A stretch of 64,000 nt of DNA, taken from UTCFX2 sp963827155 (lineage in GTDB: Bacteria; Chloroflexota; Anaerolineae; Anaerolineales; UBA4823). The stretch's first letter is position 1. The number at the start of each line of letters is the position of its first letter. The notes beneath the pieces are model-generated. The model saw only the letters and a program-made list of their open reading frames with translations, did not search any database and was not told the origin of the DNA. This document shows, in pieces, positions 29,275 through 37,224 of this stretch. Location: the NCBI GenBank assembly GCA_963827155.1, contig CAWGZV010000001.1, positions 62,001 through 126,000 of the forward strand. Direction: 5' to 3'. The translations under genes were made by a program, and so were the position numbers.

Positions 29275-30760
29275 ATGGCTGCCAAACGAAAACTGAAGAT
29301 CGCAATGATAGCCTCAGAAAGTGTGCCATTCGCCAAAACAGGCGGGCTGGCGGATGTGACCGGGGCATTGCCATTTGCGCTGCGAGACCTTGGACACGAA
29401 GTGATCGTCATTTTACCAAGATATTCAGCCATCGATCTCAAACGATTTGGACTGCAGCCCTTTATCAGCCCGCTTGGGGTCTGGATGGGCGACCGGTTAG
29501 AGTGGTGTGCGTCTTTTCAAGTTTTGAGAAACGACATATCTTTCTATTTCATCGAATCGCAGAAATATTTTGACCGCTGGGGTTATTACCACGATGCAGA
29601 GATGCATGATTATCTCGATAATCCCTGGAGGTTTGGATTTTTTTCGCGTGCCGCTCTTCAGCTTTGTCAGGATATGAAATTTGCCCCAGACATTGTTCAT
29701 GTACATGATTGGCAAACAGCGCTTGCCCCAGCTTTTCTCAAAATCTGGCATTGGAATGATCCTGTCCTTGGAGGCTCGGCGAGTGTATTGACGATCCACA
29801 ATATCGCCTACCAGGGTGTCTATGATGCCAGCGTTTTTGATTACCTGGGGCTGCAGTGGGGTAATTTTCAACAAGATAAATTTGAGGATCATGGGAAGAT
29901 CAACTTTCTTAAGGGAGGAATTCAATATGCGGATGTAGTTAACACTGTAAGCCCTAACTTTGCGCGCGAGACCCGTACATCGGCAGGTGGTTATGGACTC
30001 GCCCCATATTTGAATGGTAAAGGCGCTGACTATTCGGGAATTTTGAACGGCGCCGATTACAGCCTCTGGAATCCAGAAACCGATAGTTTTATCCCGCAAA
30101 ATTATTCGGCGAAAGATTTGTTAGGAAAAATCGAATGTAAGCAAGCGCTTCAATCTCGTTTCCTTCTGGAAGTGGATCCCAAGATACCAGTGATAGGGAT
30201 TGTCAGCCGGTTGGCGGCTCAGAAAGGATACAGCCTTCTTTCCCAGGTGATCGAACGGGTTGTTAACAATATGCTCGTTCAGTTCGTCATCCTTGGAGCT
30301 GGCGATCAAGATTTGTCGCGCTTTTTTGGGGAGCTCCCTGCTCGCTTTCCAGGTAAGATAGGCAGCTTTATCGGTTATAACGAAGAGCTGTCACATTGGA
30401 TTGAAGCCGGCTCGGATTTCTTTTTGATGCCGTCTCTTTTTGAACCCTGTGGATTAAACCAGATCTATTCCTTAAAATATGGGACCTTACCTATTGTGCG
30501 GGCTACCGGAGGTCTAGACGATACCGTCGAGCAATATGATGAAACCGATGGCGCCGGGACAGGATTTCAAATTCTGGGAGCCGAGCCCAGACGCGCTGTA
30601 TTACACAATCGGATGGGCAGTGAGCACCTATTTCGACCGTAAAGAACACATCCAAAAGATGGTCAAGACTGCAATGCAGCAGGACTTCTCATGGGAGAGG
30701 AGCGCCCGGCAGTACCAATCGCTTTACGAGAGTGCGCTCCTCAAAAAACGGGGTATTTGA
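29275..30760 (+). CDS. glgA: Glycogen/starch synthase GlgA, frameshift near C-terminus
   Basis: GT5 glycogen synthase that transfers glucose from ADP- or UDP-glucose to glycogen. The sugar-nucleotide motif KTGGLADVTGALP is close to the N-terminus; HVHDWQTAL, LTIHNIAYQG and GIVSRLAAQKG follow, and the C-terminal EPCGLNQIYSLKYGTLPIV and GGLDDTV blocks. I chose ATG 29275 because MAAKRKLKIAMIASE gives the usual short start; ATG 29254 is possible. The frame goes wrong after GAGTGF and ends at 30642, while another frame reads KFWEPSPDALYYTIGWAV to 30760. One extra base near 30565 explains it. Confidence 0.9.
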
Positions 30761-30765
30761 GATTT

Positions 30766-30798
30766 TCGATAATATTTATCGAGACTGGGCGTTATAAT
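30766..30798 (+). promoter_or_regulatory. Candidate promoter with palindrome ahead of the FHA/PP2C/kinase island
   Basis: A perfect TATAAT lies at 30793-30798, 34 bases before the FHA gene's ATG. The -35 area is replaced by a 17-base palindrome, TCGATAA-TAT-TTATCGA (30766-30782), directly after the glgA stop. This could be an operator for an activator or repressor. Confidence 0.4.
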
Positions 30799-30831
30799 GC
30801 TGAAGTCGTGGGCGCTTTGGAGGAAATTTCA

Positions 30832-31176
30832 ATGACTTCCGGCAATAAAGAATACCATTCAAGTTATGGATTGAAATTTACCCTTCCTTCCGGGGAGGAG
30901 TTTTTATTTACTGCCCTGCCGGTAAATATCGGACGGAGCGCGCAGAATGATCTTGTCATTAATCACAGCTCGGTATCTGCCATGCATGCACAGGTGTTTT
31001 TCGACGAAAGACTGAAAGATGTATGTATCAAGGATCGAGATTCACTAAATGGCCTGTTCATAGATCAAAAACCGACCCGCCTGAACATCTTGCATGATGG
31101 AGCCAAGATCAGTTTAGGAGATGCAGTTATCGACTTTCGCGATACGGGCTATATCCACGTCGAACATTCCGAATGA
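30832..31176 (+). CDS. Stand-alone FHA-domain protein
   Basis: 114 residues; the ATG at 30832 is 7 bases after GGAGG. A single FHA domain covers most of it: VNIGRSAQNDLVINHSSVS (Arg and Ser contacts), MHAQVFF and then RDSLNGLFIDQ, where the usual N-G-T is N-G-L. FHA domains bind phosphothreonine peptides. It is the first gene of the 30.8-48.9 kb signalling island and 14 bases upstream of a PP2C gene, so it may deliver phosphoproteins to that phosphatase or to the island's kinases. Confidence 0.85.
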   Translation: MTSGNKEYHSSYGLKFTLPSGEEFLFTALPVNIGRSAQNDLVINHSSVSAMHAQVFFDERLKDVCIKDRDSLNGLFIDQKPTRLNILHDGAKISLGDAVIDFRDTGYIHVEHSE

Positions 31177-31190
31177 CTGCGTGAGGAAAA

Positions 31191-33002
31191 ATGGTCCAAT
31201 GCTCTAACTGCCATGCAGAAAATCGTTCTGGCGCAAAATTTTGCATGAACTGTGCTACTCTCCTGCCGCAAGCACCGCAGGTGACCATTCCGCTTGATTC
31301 CCAACGGAATAATTCTGATAGAGTGGAAACTGCAGCTTCGAATGTTGTTGGTTCGACTGTCACAGTTCGATTAGGAACGCCGATGAGAACGGACACGAAG
31401 CCATTGAAATCCCGCCGCAGATTCTCAGAGCGGCCGATTGGTGCTGTTTTTGGGGATCATTTTCTGTATCAAAATGTGATTTCATCCAATTCGTCGAAGG
31501 CTGAATATCTGGTCGACATAATCCAAGGCGATTCCGCTATGGAAATCTGGATCTGTCCAAATCCTGATTGCGGGGCGTCGTTTCCACCTCGAAATGATTT
31601 TCCGGAGAAATTCTGCACAGATTGTGGAACGGTATTAGAACGGGGTGGTTCGGGTCTGCTCCTGGTGGAGACGGTTGAACCAATCCCAGAGCCGCTCTTG
31701 AGGATTGCGTCAAAAGGTTTATCTCACGGAAGTGTTCGCGCTCCCCTGGCTGTCTTCGATGAGCAGGTAGGACCTGAAACCCGGCATTGTTTGGTCTCGC
31801 CTTATGTGCCTGCATTTTTAAATGAAAATCCAGAAGACACCGAGATTCCCAGCGCTGCTCAAGCGCTTCGATGGGGTGGATCACTGGCAAGAGGGATGGA
31901 TTACCTGCATGATAACGGGGTGTTTTTTGATGGAAAAATGACCCTGGAATGTATAGGCCTTATTCTTGATCGAGCCGTATGGGCAGATTTCCGATGTGTT
32001 TCCCACCACCCAGAAGGTTATGTCTTGGATAGAGGCTCCGATACGCTTGCACTTGCCCGTTTAGTATACCGCTGGCTAAGTGGAAAAAATGATTATGATC
32101 GGGCCTCCTTTCTAAAAGAGCCAGTAAAGCAAGCCTTCGATTTAATTTTCCAGAATTCGACCATAAGGAATGGGTCTCAGCTCGCCGCCCTGTTCCAAAA
32201 GGTCGCTGATGACCTTGCTCCTGCCAAATTGCTGGATTTGTTGTCTGGGCGGAGGAGCGATGTCGGGATGGTAAGAGACTTGAACGAGGATAGTTTGCTC
32301 GTACTTGAGATGGATCGTAAGCTGAAGTCGGTGAGTCGAACGGTTGGAGTTTACGTTGTCGCTGATGGGATGGGAGGACACTCGGGGGGTGAAGTAGCAA
32401 GCGGTCTGATTGTAGACCTTATTGCAAAGAAAGCGTCGCAAGAGCTGCTGATTGGAATGCTTGAAGACCCTGATTTTGGTCTGGCAGAATGGTTAAAAAG
32501 CGCAGTGGAAGCGGCAAATCTTCAAGTGTATAATCTGCGGAAATCGGCAGGTACCGATATGGGTTCGACCTTGGTGGCTGCGGTCGTGTCTGGCGACCAA
32601 GTCACACTCACGCATATCGGTGACAGCAGGGCATATCAGATCCATCAAAACCAAATCCGCCAGCTCACCATCGATCATTCTCTGGTAGAGCGGATGGTTG
32701 CGAATCATCAGATCACTCGTGAGGAAGCTCGCCGTCATCCACAGCGGAATGTGATCTATCGGACGATGGGCGATAAACCTGTAATTGAGATCGATGTTGA
32801 GCATTTTGTCCTTTCGAACAATGATACCTTGCTGCTATGTTCAGACGGACTGAGTGGTTATGTTGATGATGAAGAGATGAGAAATATTGTGCTCGCCTCA
32901 TTCTCTCCTCAAGCAGCTTGTGATGCTCTCATTAAAGCAGCGAATGCGGCAGGCGGGGATGATAATATTTCTGTGATAATCATTCAAGCTGTGTCCAGAT
33001 AA
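31191..33002 (+). CDS. Zinc-ribbon, pseudokinase-like, PP2C phosphatase fusion
   Basis: 603 residues. An N-terminal zinc ribbon (CSNCHAENRSGAKFCMNC) is followed by a region with the outline of a protein kinase: YLVDIIQG, an inserted second ribbon (CPNPDCGASFPPRNDFPEKF then CTDC), LARGMDYLHDNGVFFDG and AVWADFRCV. The HRD and DFG catalytic residues are not recognisable, so it looks like a pseudokinase. From about residue 365 there is a full PP2C domain: GMVRDLNEDS, DGMGGHSGGE, GSTLVAAVV, HIGDSRAY, LLLCSDGLSGYV and GGDDNISV. The phosphatase should be active. It probably removes phosphates placed by the two kinases downstream. Confidence 0.87.
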   Translation: MVQCSNCHAENRSGAKFCMNCATLLPQAPQVTIPLDSQRNNSDRVETAASNVVGSTVTVRLGTPMRTDTKPLKSRRRFSERPIGAVFGDHFLYQNVISSNSSKAEYLVDIIQGDSAMEIWICPNPDCGASFPPRNDFPEKFCTDCGTVLERGGSGLLLVETVEPIPEPLLRIASKGLSHGSVRAPLAVFDEQVGPETRHCLVSPYVPAFLNENPEDTEIPSAAQALRWGGSLARGMDYLHDNGVFFDGKMTLECIGLILDRAVWADFRCVSHHPEGYVLDRGSDTLALARLVYRWLSGKNDYDRASFLKEPVKQAFDLIFQNSTIRNGSQLAALFQKVADDLAPAKLLDLLSGRRSDVGMVRDLNEDSLLVLEMDRKLKSVSRTVGVYVVADGMGGHSGGEVASGLIVDLIAKKASQELLIGMLEDPDFGLAEWLKSAVEAANLQVYNLRKSAGTDMGSTLVAAVVSGDQVTLTHIGDSRAYQIHQNQIRQLTIDHSLVERMVANHQITREEARRHPQRNVIYRTMGDKPVIEIDVEHFVLSNNDTLLLCSDGLSGYVDDEEMRNIVLASFSPQAACDALIKAANAAGGDDNISVIIIQAVSR

Positions 33003-33046
33003 ATTATTGCTTTTCGAACCGCAGTCTGGTGAAGGAGTTTCATTCC

Positions 33047-33820
33047 ATGGCGCCTATAATCTGCCCAAGTTGTAAAAATCCTGCTCCTTTAGGAGCGATA
33101 TTCTGTGATAATTGCGGATATGATTTACGCGCGATTACAGCGGTAAGCGACGAACCGATCCGTCCTGTGGCTGTTCCTGTAGATGCCACACCGAACATTT
33201 CGTTATGTTCAAATTGCGGTTATGAAAACCAGGTTGGATCTGTGTTCTGTGAGAATTGCGGCACTCAGCTCCCTAAACAAATCGTGAGTAATAAACCTGG
33301 ACCATTGCCGGTGAACCAGGGAATCCAATATTTGCAGCCTTCTTCGCCTCAGCCAGCTTCGCCTCAGCCAGCTTCACCTCAAAATCCATCTTTACCACAA
33401 CCTCTACCGCCAATTGCCTCTTCTCCGCAAGACGATTCAACCTTGATCGGGAAAAGCTCTGCCCAATCACCGTTGAAACCTTCTCCTGAATCCGTTCCTG
33501 GCAGGCTGCTGATCCCCGGAAAAAATATCTCGATTCCAATCCCTGCTGGTGCCGCATCAATCATCATCGGCCGAGAAGATCCAGTGAGCGGAATTTTCCC
33601 GGATATCGATCTCGACCCGCATGGGGGTCATGATGCAGGGGTTGGTAGACGCCATGCTCAATTATCAATACAAGGATCTGATGTATTCTTAGAAGATCTA
33701 GACAGTGTGAATGGAACGGCTGTCAACAAGCAGAAACTCTCCCCTCGAAGCCCACGTCGAATTGTAAATGGTGATGAGCTGAGGTTTGGAAAATTAATCG
33801 TTGTTTATATGGACAAGTGA
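33047..33820 (+). CDS. Double zinc-ribbon, FHA-domain protein
   Basis: 257 residues from ATG 33047, with GAAGGAG about 10 bases upstream. Two zinc ribbons start the protein (CPSCKNPAPLGAIFCDNC and CSNCGYENQVGSVFCENC). A Pro/Ser-rich linker at ~90-150 contains a short tandem repeat, and a C-terminal FHA domain follows (SIIIGREDP, GVGRRHAQLSI, DLDSVNGTAVNKQ). It is probably a cytoplasmic adaptor that reads Thr phosphorylation. It lies between the PP2C fusion and another zinc-ribbon/FHA gene, with a 4-base overlap to the latter. Confidence 0.87.
   Translation: MAPIICPSCKNPAPLGAIFCDNCGYDLRAITAVSDEPIRPVAVPVDATPNISLCSNCGYENQVGSVFCENCGTQLPKQIVSNKPGPLPVNQGIQYLQPSSPQPASPQPASPQNPSLPQPLPPIASSPQDDSTLIGKSSAQSPLKPSPESVPGRLLIPGKNISIPIPAGAASIIIGREDPVSGIFPDIDLDPHGGHDAGVGRRHAQLSIQGSDVFLEDLDSVNGTAVNKQKLSPRSPRRIVNGDELRFGKLIVVYMDK
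33343..33381 (+). repeat. 15-base in-frame tandem repeat
   Basis: Two perfect copies of TTCGCCTCAGCCAGC plus a partial third. They encode a repeated SPQPA in the linker of the double zinc-ribbon FHA protein. Confidence 0.7.
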
Positions 33821-34212
33821 TTACCTGCATGGCAACCTGCCCCGCGTGCAGCTTCAACAAATCAGCAGGCGAGATAATCTGTCAACGGTGCAGCGTTCAA
33901 ATCTCCCCGCTCCTCAGAACGCCGCTTCCTGCGTCTGATCCGAACTGTCTGCCACGACCCAGATCAACTTTCCACTCCTCCAGTCAAGGCAGCCATAGAT
34001 TTGTTTTGGTTCAGACCGATGAAGCGATCATCCTTCCAAAGCAAAAGGGATTCTTCACGCGAGGACATGCCAACCTTTTAGATGGATACTACGCCTGGAT
34101 TGATCTCACCCGCATGGGGAGTGAAAAAAAAGGTGTTTCGCACCTGCATGCCCGGATATGCTGTGTCGAGCATGATGCTTTTCTTGAAAATGGTTTTTTA
34201 AATATAATTTGA
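33817..34212 (+). CDS. Zinc-ribbon protein with truncated FHA-like domain
   Basis: 131 residues from a GTG that overlaps the upstream stop (GTGA); ATG 33829 is an alternative. A zinc ribbon (CPACSFNKSAGEIICQRC) is followed by a variable linker and FHA-like strands (RGHANLLDGYYAWIDLTRMG, VSHLHARICCVE). The Ser-x-x-His equivalent is there, but the fold ends at DAFLENGFLNII, so the last strands and a clear NG-T loop are missing. No alternative frame supplies them. It may be a reduced FHA domain or a decaying copy. PP2C follows after about 11 bases. Confidence 0.65.
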   Translation: MITCMATCPACSFNKSAGEIICQRCSVQISPLLRTPLPASDPNCLPRPRSTFHSSSQGSHRFVLVQTDEAIILPKQKGFFTRGHANLLDGYYAWIDLTRMGSEKKGVSHLHARICCVEHDAFLENGFLNII

Positions 34213-34223
34213 TGGAGGCATGC

Positions 34224-35054
34224 ATGGGTTTATTAAAATTTGCGTTTGCGACGGATCCTGGTCTGCAGCGTGAAGGGAATCAGGATCGAGTTTTTGCACG
34301 GGTAAACCAGCCCCCGCAGGGAGATCCGTTGGGAGTATTCATCGTTTGCGATGGTGTTGGTGGGAGCCAGGGCGGACAATTTGCCAGCCATCTGGCAGTG
34401 GAAGCAGTGGCATCGAAATTTGCAGACCTCTTCTCAGCTGGAGATCCAAGGAAATCCCTCGTTGAAAGAGGTTCGAATCACAAGAAGGGGGTCGATGAAG
34501 TTACCCAAGCATCGGACCTGAAGAAACTCGAGCAATTGGTTCGCGAATCGGTGGTCTATGCAAATCAAGTTGTGCACGAATTTACTTTACAGAATCCGAA
34601 AGAGGCTGGAAATGCAGGGACGACCATTGCATTAGCGGCAGTGATTGGAAACAGCGCAGTTATCGCGAATGTTGGAGACAGCCGGACTTACATCTTGCGA
34701 GATGGCAGCTTCAGACAAATTTCAATCGACCATTCCCTTGTAGCCGGTCTGGTCGCCAGCGGTCAAATTCAGCCGGAGGAGGTGTTTTCGCACCCGCAGC
34801 GGAATTTGATCTTTCGCTCTCTCGGCCATAAGCTGGAGATCGAAGTGGATACTTTCGTTGAGCTTCTGAAACCAGGAGATATCATGCTGCTTTGTTCAGA
34901 TGGCTTGTGGGAGATGCTGCAAGATGAAAAAGCGATCGCTGCCCAAATCTTGAAGGAAGATAATCTTCAAGTGGCATCTGATTCATTGGTTGCCGCTGCA
35001 AATGTCGCTGGCGGAGCGGATAATATCAGCGTGGTGCTGGTGAAGTTCGACTGA
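34224..35054 (+). CDS. PP2C-family Ser/Thr phosphatase
   Basis: 276 residues. ATG 34224 is preferred over 34209 because GGAGG sits 6 bases before it. Metal-binding PP2C motifs: GLQREGNQDRV, CDGVGGSQGGQFAS, AGTTIALAAV, ANVGDSRTY, LLCSDGLWEML and GGADNISVVLV. It is a single-domain cytoplasmic enzyme of ordinary bacterial PP2C size apart from a charged insertion near residues 80-105. It is followed 18 bases later by a membrane Ser/Thr kinase gene, the typical kinase-phosphatase pairing. Confidence 0.93.
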   Translation: MGLLKFAFATDPGLQREGNQDRVFARVNQPPQGDPLGVFIVCDGVGGSQGGQFASHLAVEAVASKFADLFSAGDPRKSLVERGSNHKKGVDEVTQASDLKKLEQLVRESVVYANQVVHEFTLQNPKEAGNAGTTIALAAVIGNSAVIANVGDSRTYILRDGSFRQISIDHSLVAGLVASGQIQPEEVFSHPQRNLIFRSLGHKLEIEVDTFVELLKPGDIMLLCSDGLWEMLQDEKAIAAQILKEDNLQVASDSLVAAANVAGGADNISVVLVKFD

Positions 35055-35072
35055 CATGAATTGAAAATTGGA

Positions 35073-37112
35073 ATGCCATTCATCACCGGCGACGTGCTGC
35101 AAAATCGATACCGGATCGTCAAACTGCTTGCTCAGGGAGGGTTTGGCACTCTCTACCGGGCATGGGATACTGCGCTTGGAAGACCATGCGTGCTCAAGGA
35201 AAACCTCGCGGTTTCACCGGATGCACAACGGCAATTTCTTCGGGAAGCGAAAATCCTTGCAAATCTAAGCCATCCCAATCTCCCTCGAGTCACGGACTAT
35301 TTCGTTGACCAGATGGGTGGACAGTACCTGGTGATGGATTATGTTGAAGGTCAGGACCTTCAGCAATTGGTGGAAGAGAGGGGTGGTCCTTTTCCTGAAG
35401 ATCGCGCCTTGGAATGGGGGCTGCAGATTTGCGACGCGCTTTCTTACCTTCATTTGCAATCTCCGCCGGTGATCCACCGGGATGTCAAACCAGCGAATAT
35501 TCGGATCACACCTCAGGGAAAAGCAGTTCTGGTTGATTTTGGGATTGCGAAAGTATATGACCCCCAGACCAAGACGACCCTCGGAGCTCAGGCGATATCC
35601 CCGGGATATTCTCCTTTAGAGCAATACGGCAAGGGTAGAACGGATGCCCGCTCAGATATTTATGCCTTGGGTGCAACCCTTTACACACTGGTGACCGGGC
35701 AGGAACCGGTTGAGAGCACCCAACGGGTCATCAACGATCCGCTGGTCGCCCCACGGATAATCAATCGGAATCTCAATTTGAGGACCTCGGCTGCATTAAT
35801 TCGCGCCCTGCAGATGGATCCAACCCAGCGCTTTCAACGAATGGATGAATTTAAAAATGCGCTGACTCCGCCGATGCCTGTCCAGGTCGCGGCACCAACT
35901 CCGCCTTCATATCACATGCCGGTCCAACCGATGTCTGCTGGACGGACGGGGACCAAAATACCTGTGGGCTGGATGGCTCTGGTTGGGATCTTGCTGGTTA
36001 TCATTTTTGTTCTGGTGCTTCGAATCACATCTTTAGATCGACCTGACATCCAGGCAACTGGGCTTCCCTTAGCGATGCCAAGCACGCCGTTCGGTTCAGC
36101 TACGGTTTCAGCGGAAACGAAAATACCAGCCCTTGCAAGCACCCCATCTGTCATCATTGATACCCAACAGCCCACGCTGACACCGTTGGTCTATTTTGTC
36201 CAATCTGGAGACACCTGCTCAGAGATCGCCGAGGCGTTTAAGGTCTCCATCCAGGAAATTGTGTCCGAAAATCAGAACTTGTCTGTCGATTGTGATTTGC
36301 TTTTTTCAGGGCAGCCTCTCCTGATCCCCCAATCGGGTGGACCAATCTCAACCCCAGCTTTTATCCGATCGCAAACACCTGCATTGGCGGTTATCACCCA
36401 AACCTCACCGATGGATGGAATGACCATGATTTACATCCCGGCTGGAAGCTTTACAATGGGTGCAGACGAATCCGACCTCGAAGCCGGTGAACAGGAGGCT
36501 CCAAAGCACAAGGTCTCGCTCAGCGCCTATTGGATTGATGAAACAGAAGTGACGAATGGGATGTACGCTCGATGTGTTGATCAGGGCGCTTGTTCGCCGC
36601 CTGTTAATTTATATTCAAAAACCCATACGTCTTATTTCGGGGACCCTGCATTTACCAAACACCCCGTCATTTATGTCGGGTGGGAAGATGCCCGGGATTA
36701 CTGCCGCTGGACCGGACGTCGACTTCCCAGTGAAGCGGAATGGGAGAAAGCTGCCCGGGGGACCGATGTCAGAATTTACCCTTGGGGAGAGAATCCACCC
36801 GGACTTAAATTTGCGAATTATGGTGGATTAATCGGCGACACCACACCGGTGGGCTCTTTCCCATCCGGAAGAAGCGCTTATGGCGTGCTGGACCTGGCGG
36901 GCAACGTTGCAGAGTGGGTGTCTGATTGGTATGATCAAGATTATTATTCAAATTCGCCGTTTCAAAATCCAGCCGGACCAACTGCTGGCGTTTTCCGCTT
37001 GATACGGGGCGGCTCGTGGTTTACTCAGGGGAATTCGCTCCGCACCACATTTCGGATGTGGAATTACCCCGATCTGCGTTCAGATACGGTTGGTTTTCGC
37101 TGCGCAAATTAG
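35073..37112 (+). CDS. Membrane Ser/Thr kinase with LysM and formylglycine-enzyme-like domain
   Basis: 679 residues from ATG 35073, which matches the start of the paralogue at 42959 (MPxxTGxVLxNRYRIVKLL). Kinase at ~8-270: GQGGFG-like loop GGFGTLYRAW, VLKEN, HRDVKPANI, VDFGIAK and SPGYSPLEQYG. One membrane helix at ~300-322 (WMALVGILLVIIFVLVLRI). Outside: a LysM-like stretch (YFVQSGDTCSEIAEAFKVS) and a SUMF1/FGE-like domain at ~450-679 (MIYIPAGSFTMGADE, WIDETEVTNGMYARC, RRLPSEAEWEKAARG, GGSWFTQGNSLRTTFR). The kinase probably senses cell-wall or extracellular signals and phosphorylates FHA-bound targets of this island. It is unclear whether the FGE-like part is catalytic. Confidence 0.92.
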   Translation: MPFITGDVLQNRYRIVKLLAQGGFGTLYRAWDTALGRPCVLKENLAVSPDAQRQFLREAKILANLSHPNLPRVTDYFVDQMGGQYLVMDYVEGQDLQQLVEERGGPFPEDRALEWGLQICDALSYLHLQSPPVIHRDVKPANIRITPQGKAVLVDFGIAKVYDPQTKTTLGAQAISPGYSPLEQYGKGRTDARSDIYALGATLYTLVTGQEPVESTQRVINDPLVAPRIINRNLNLRTSAALIRALQMDPTQRFQRMDEFKNALTPPMPVQVAAPTPPSYHMPVQPMSAGRTGTKIPVGWMALVGILLVIIFVLVLRITSLDRPDIQATGLPLAMPSTPFGSATVSAETKIPALASTPSVIIDTQQPTLTPLVYFVQSGDTCSEIAEAFKVSIQEIVSENQNLSVDCDLLFSGQPLLIPQSGGPISTPAFIRSQTPALAVITQTSPMDGMTMIYIPAGSFTMGADESDLEAGEQEAPKHKVSLSAYWIDETEVTNGMYARCVDQGACSPPVNLYSKTHTSYFGDPAFTKHPVIYVGWEDARDYCRWTGRRLPSEAEWEKAARGTDVRIYPWGENPPGLKFANYGGLIGDTTPVGSFPSGRSAYGVLDLAGNVAEWVSDWYDQDYYSNSPFQNPAGPTAGVFRLIRGGSWFTQGNSLRTTFRMWNYPDLRSDTVGFRCAN

Positions 37113-37224
37113 CTGAGAAATTAATGTCACAAGGCATCTTCTGCGACATGAAGGATGTTTGGGGTAAAATGATACCGAAATTGTCTGGATAGGCTCTCGG
37201 CACAATATATCGAGGAGGATGCGA

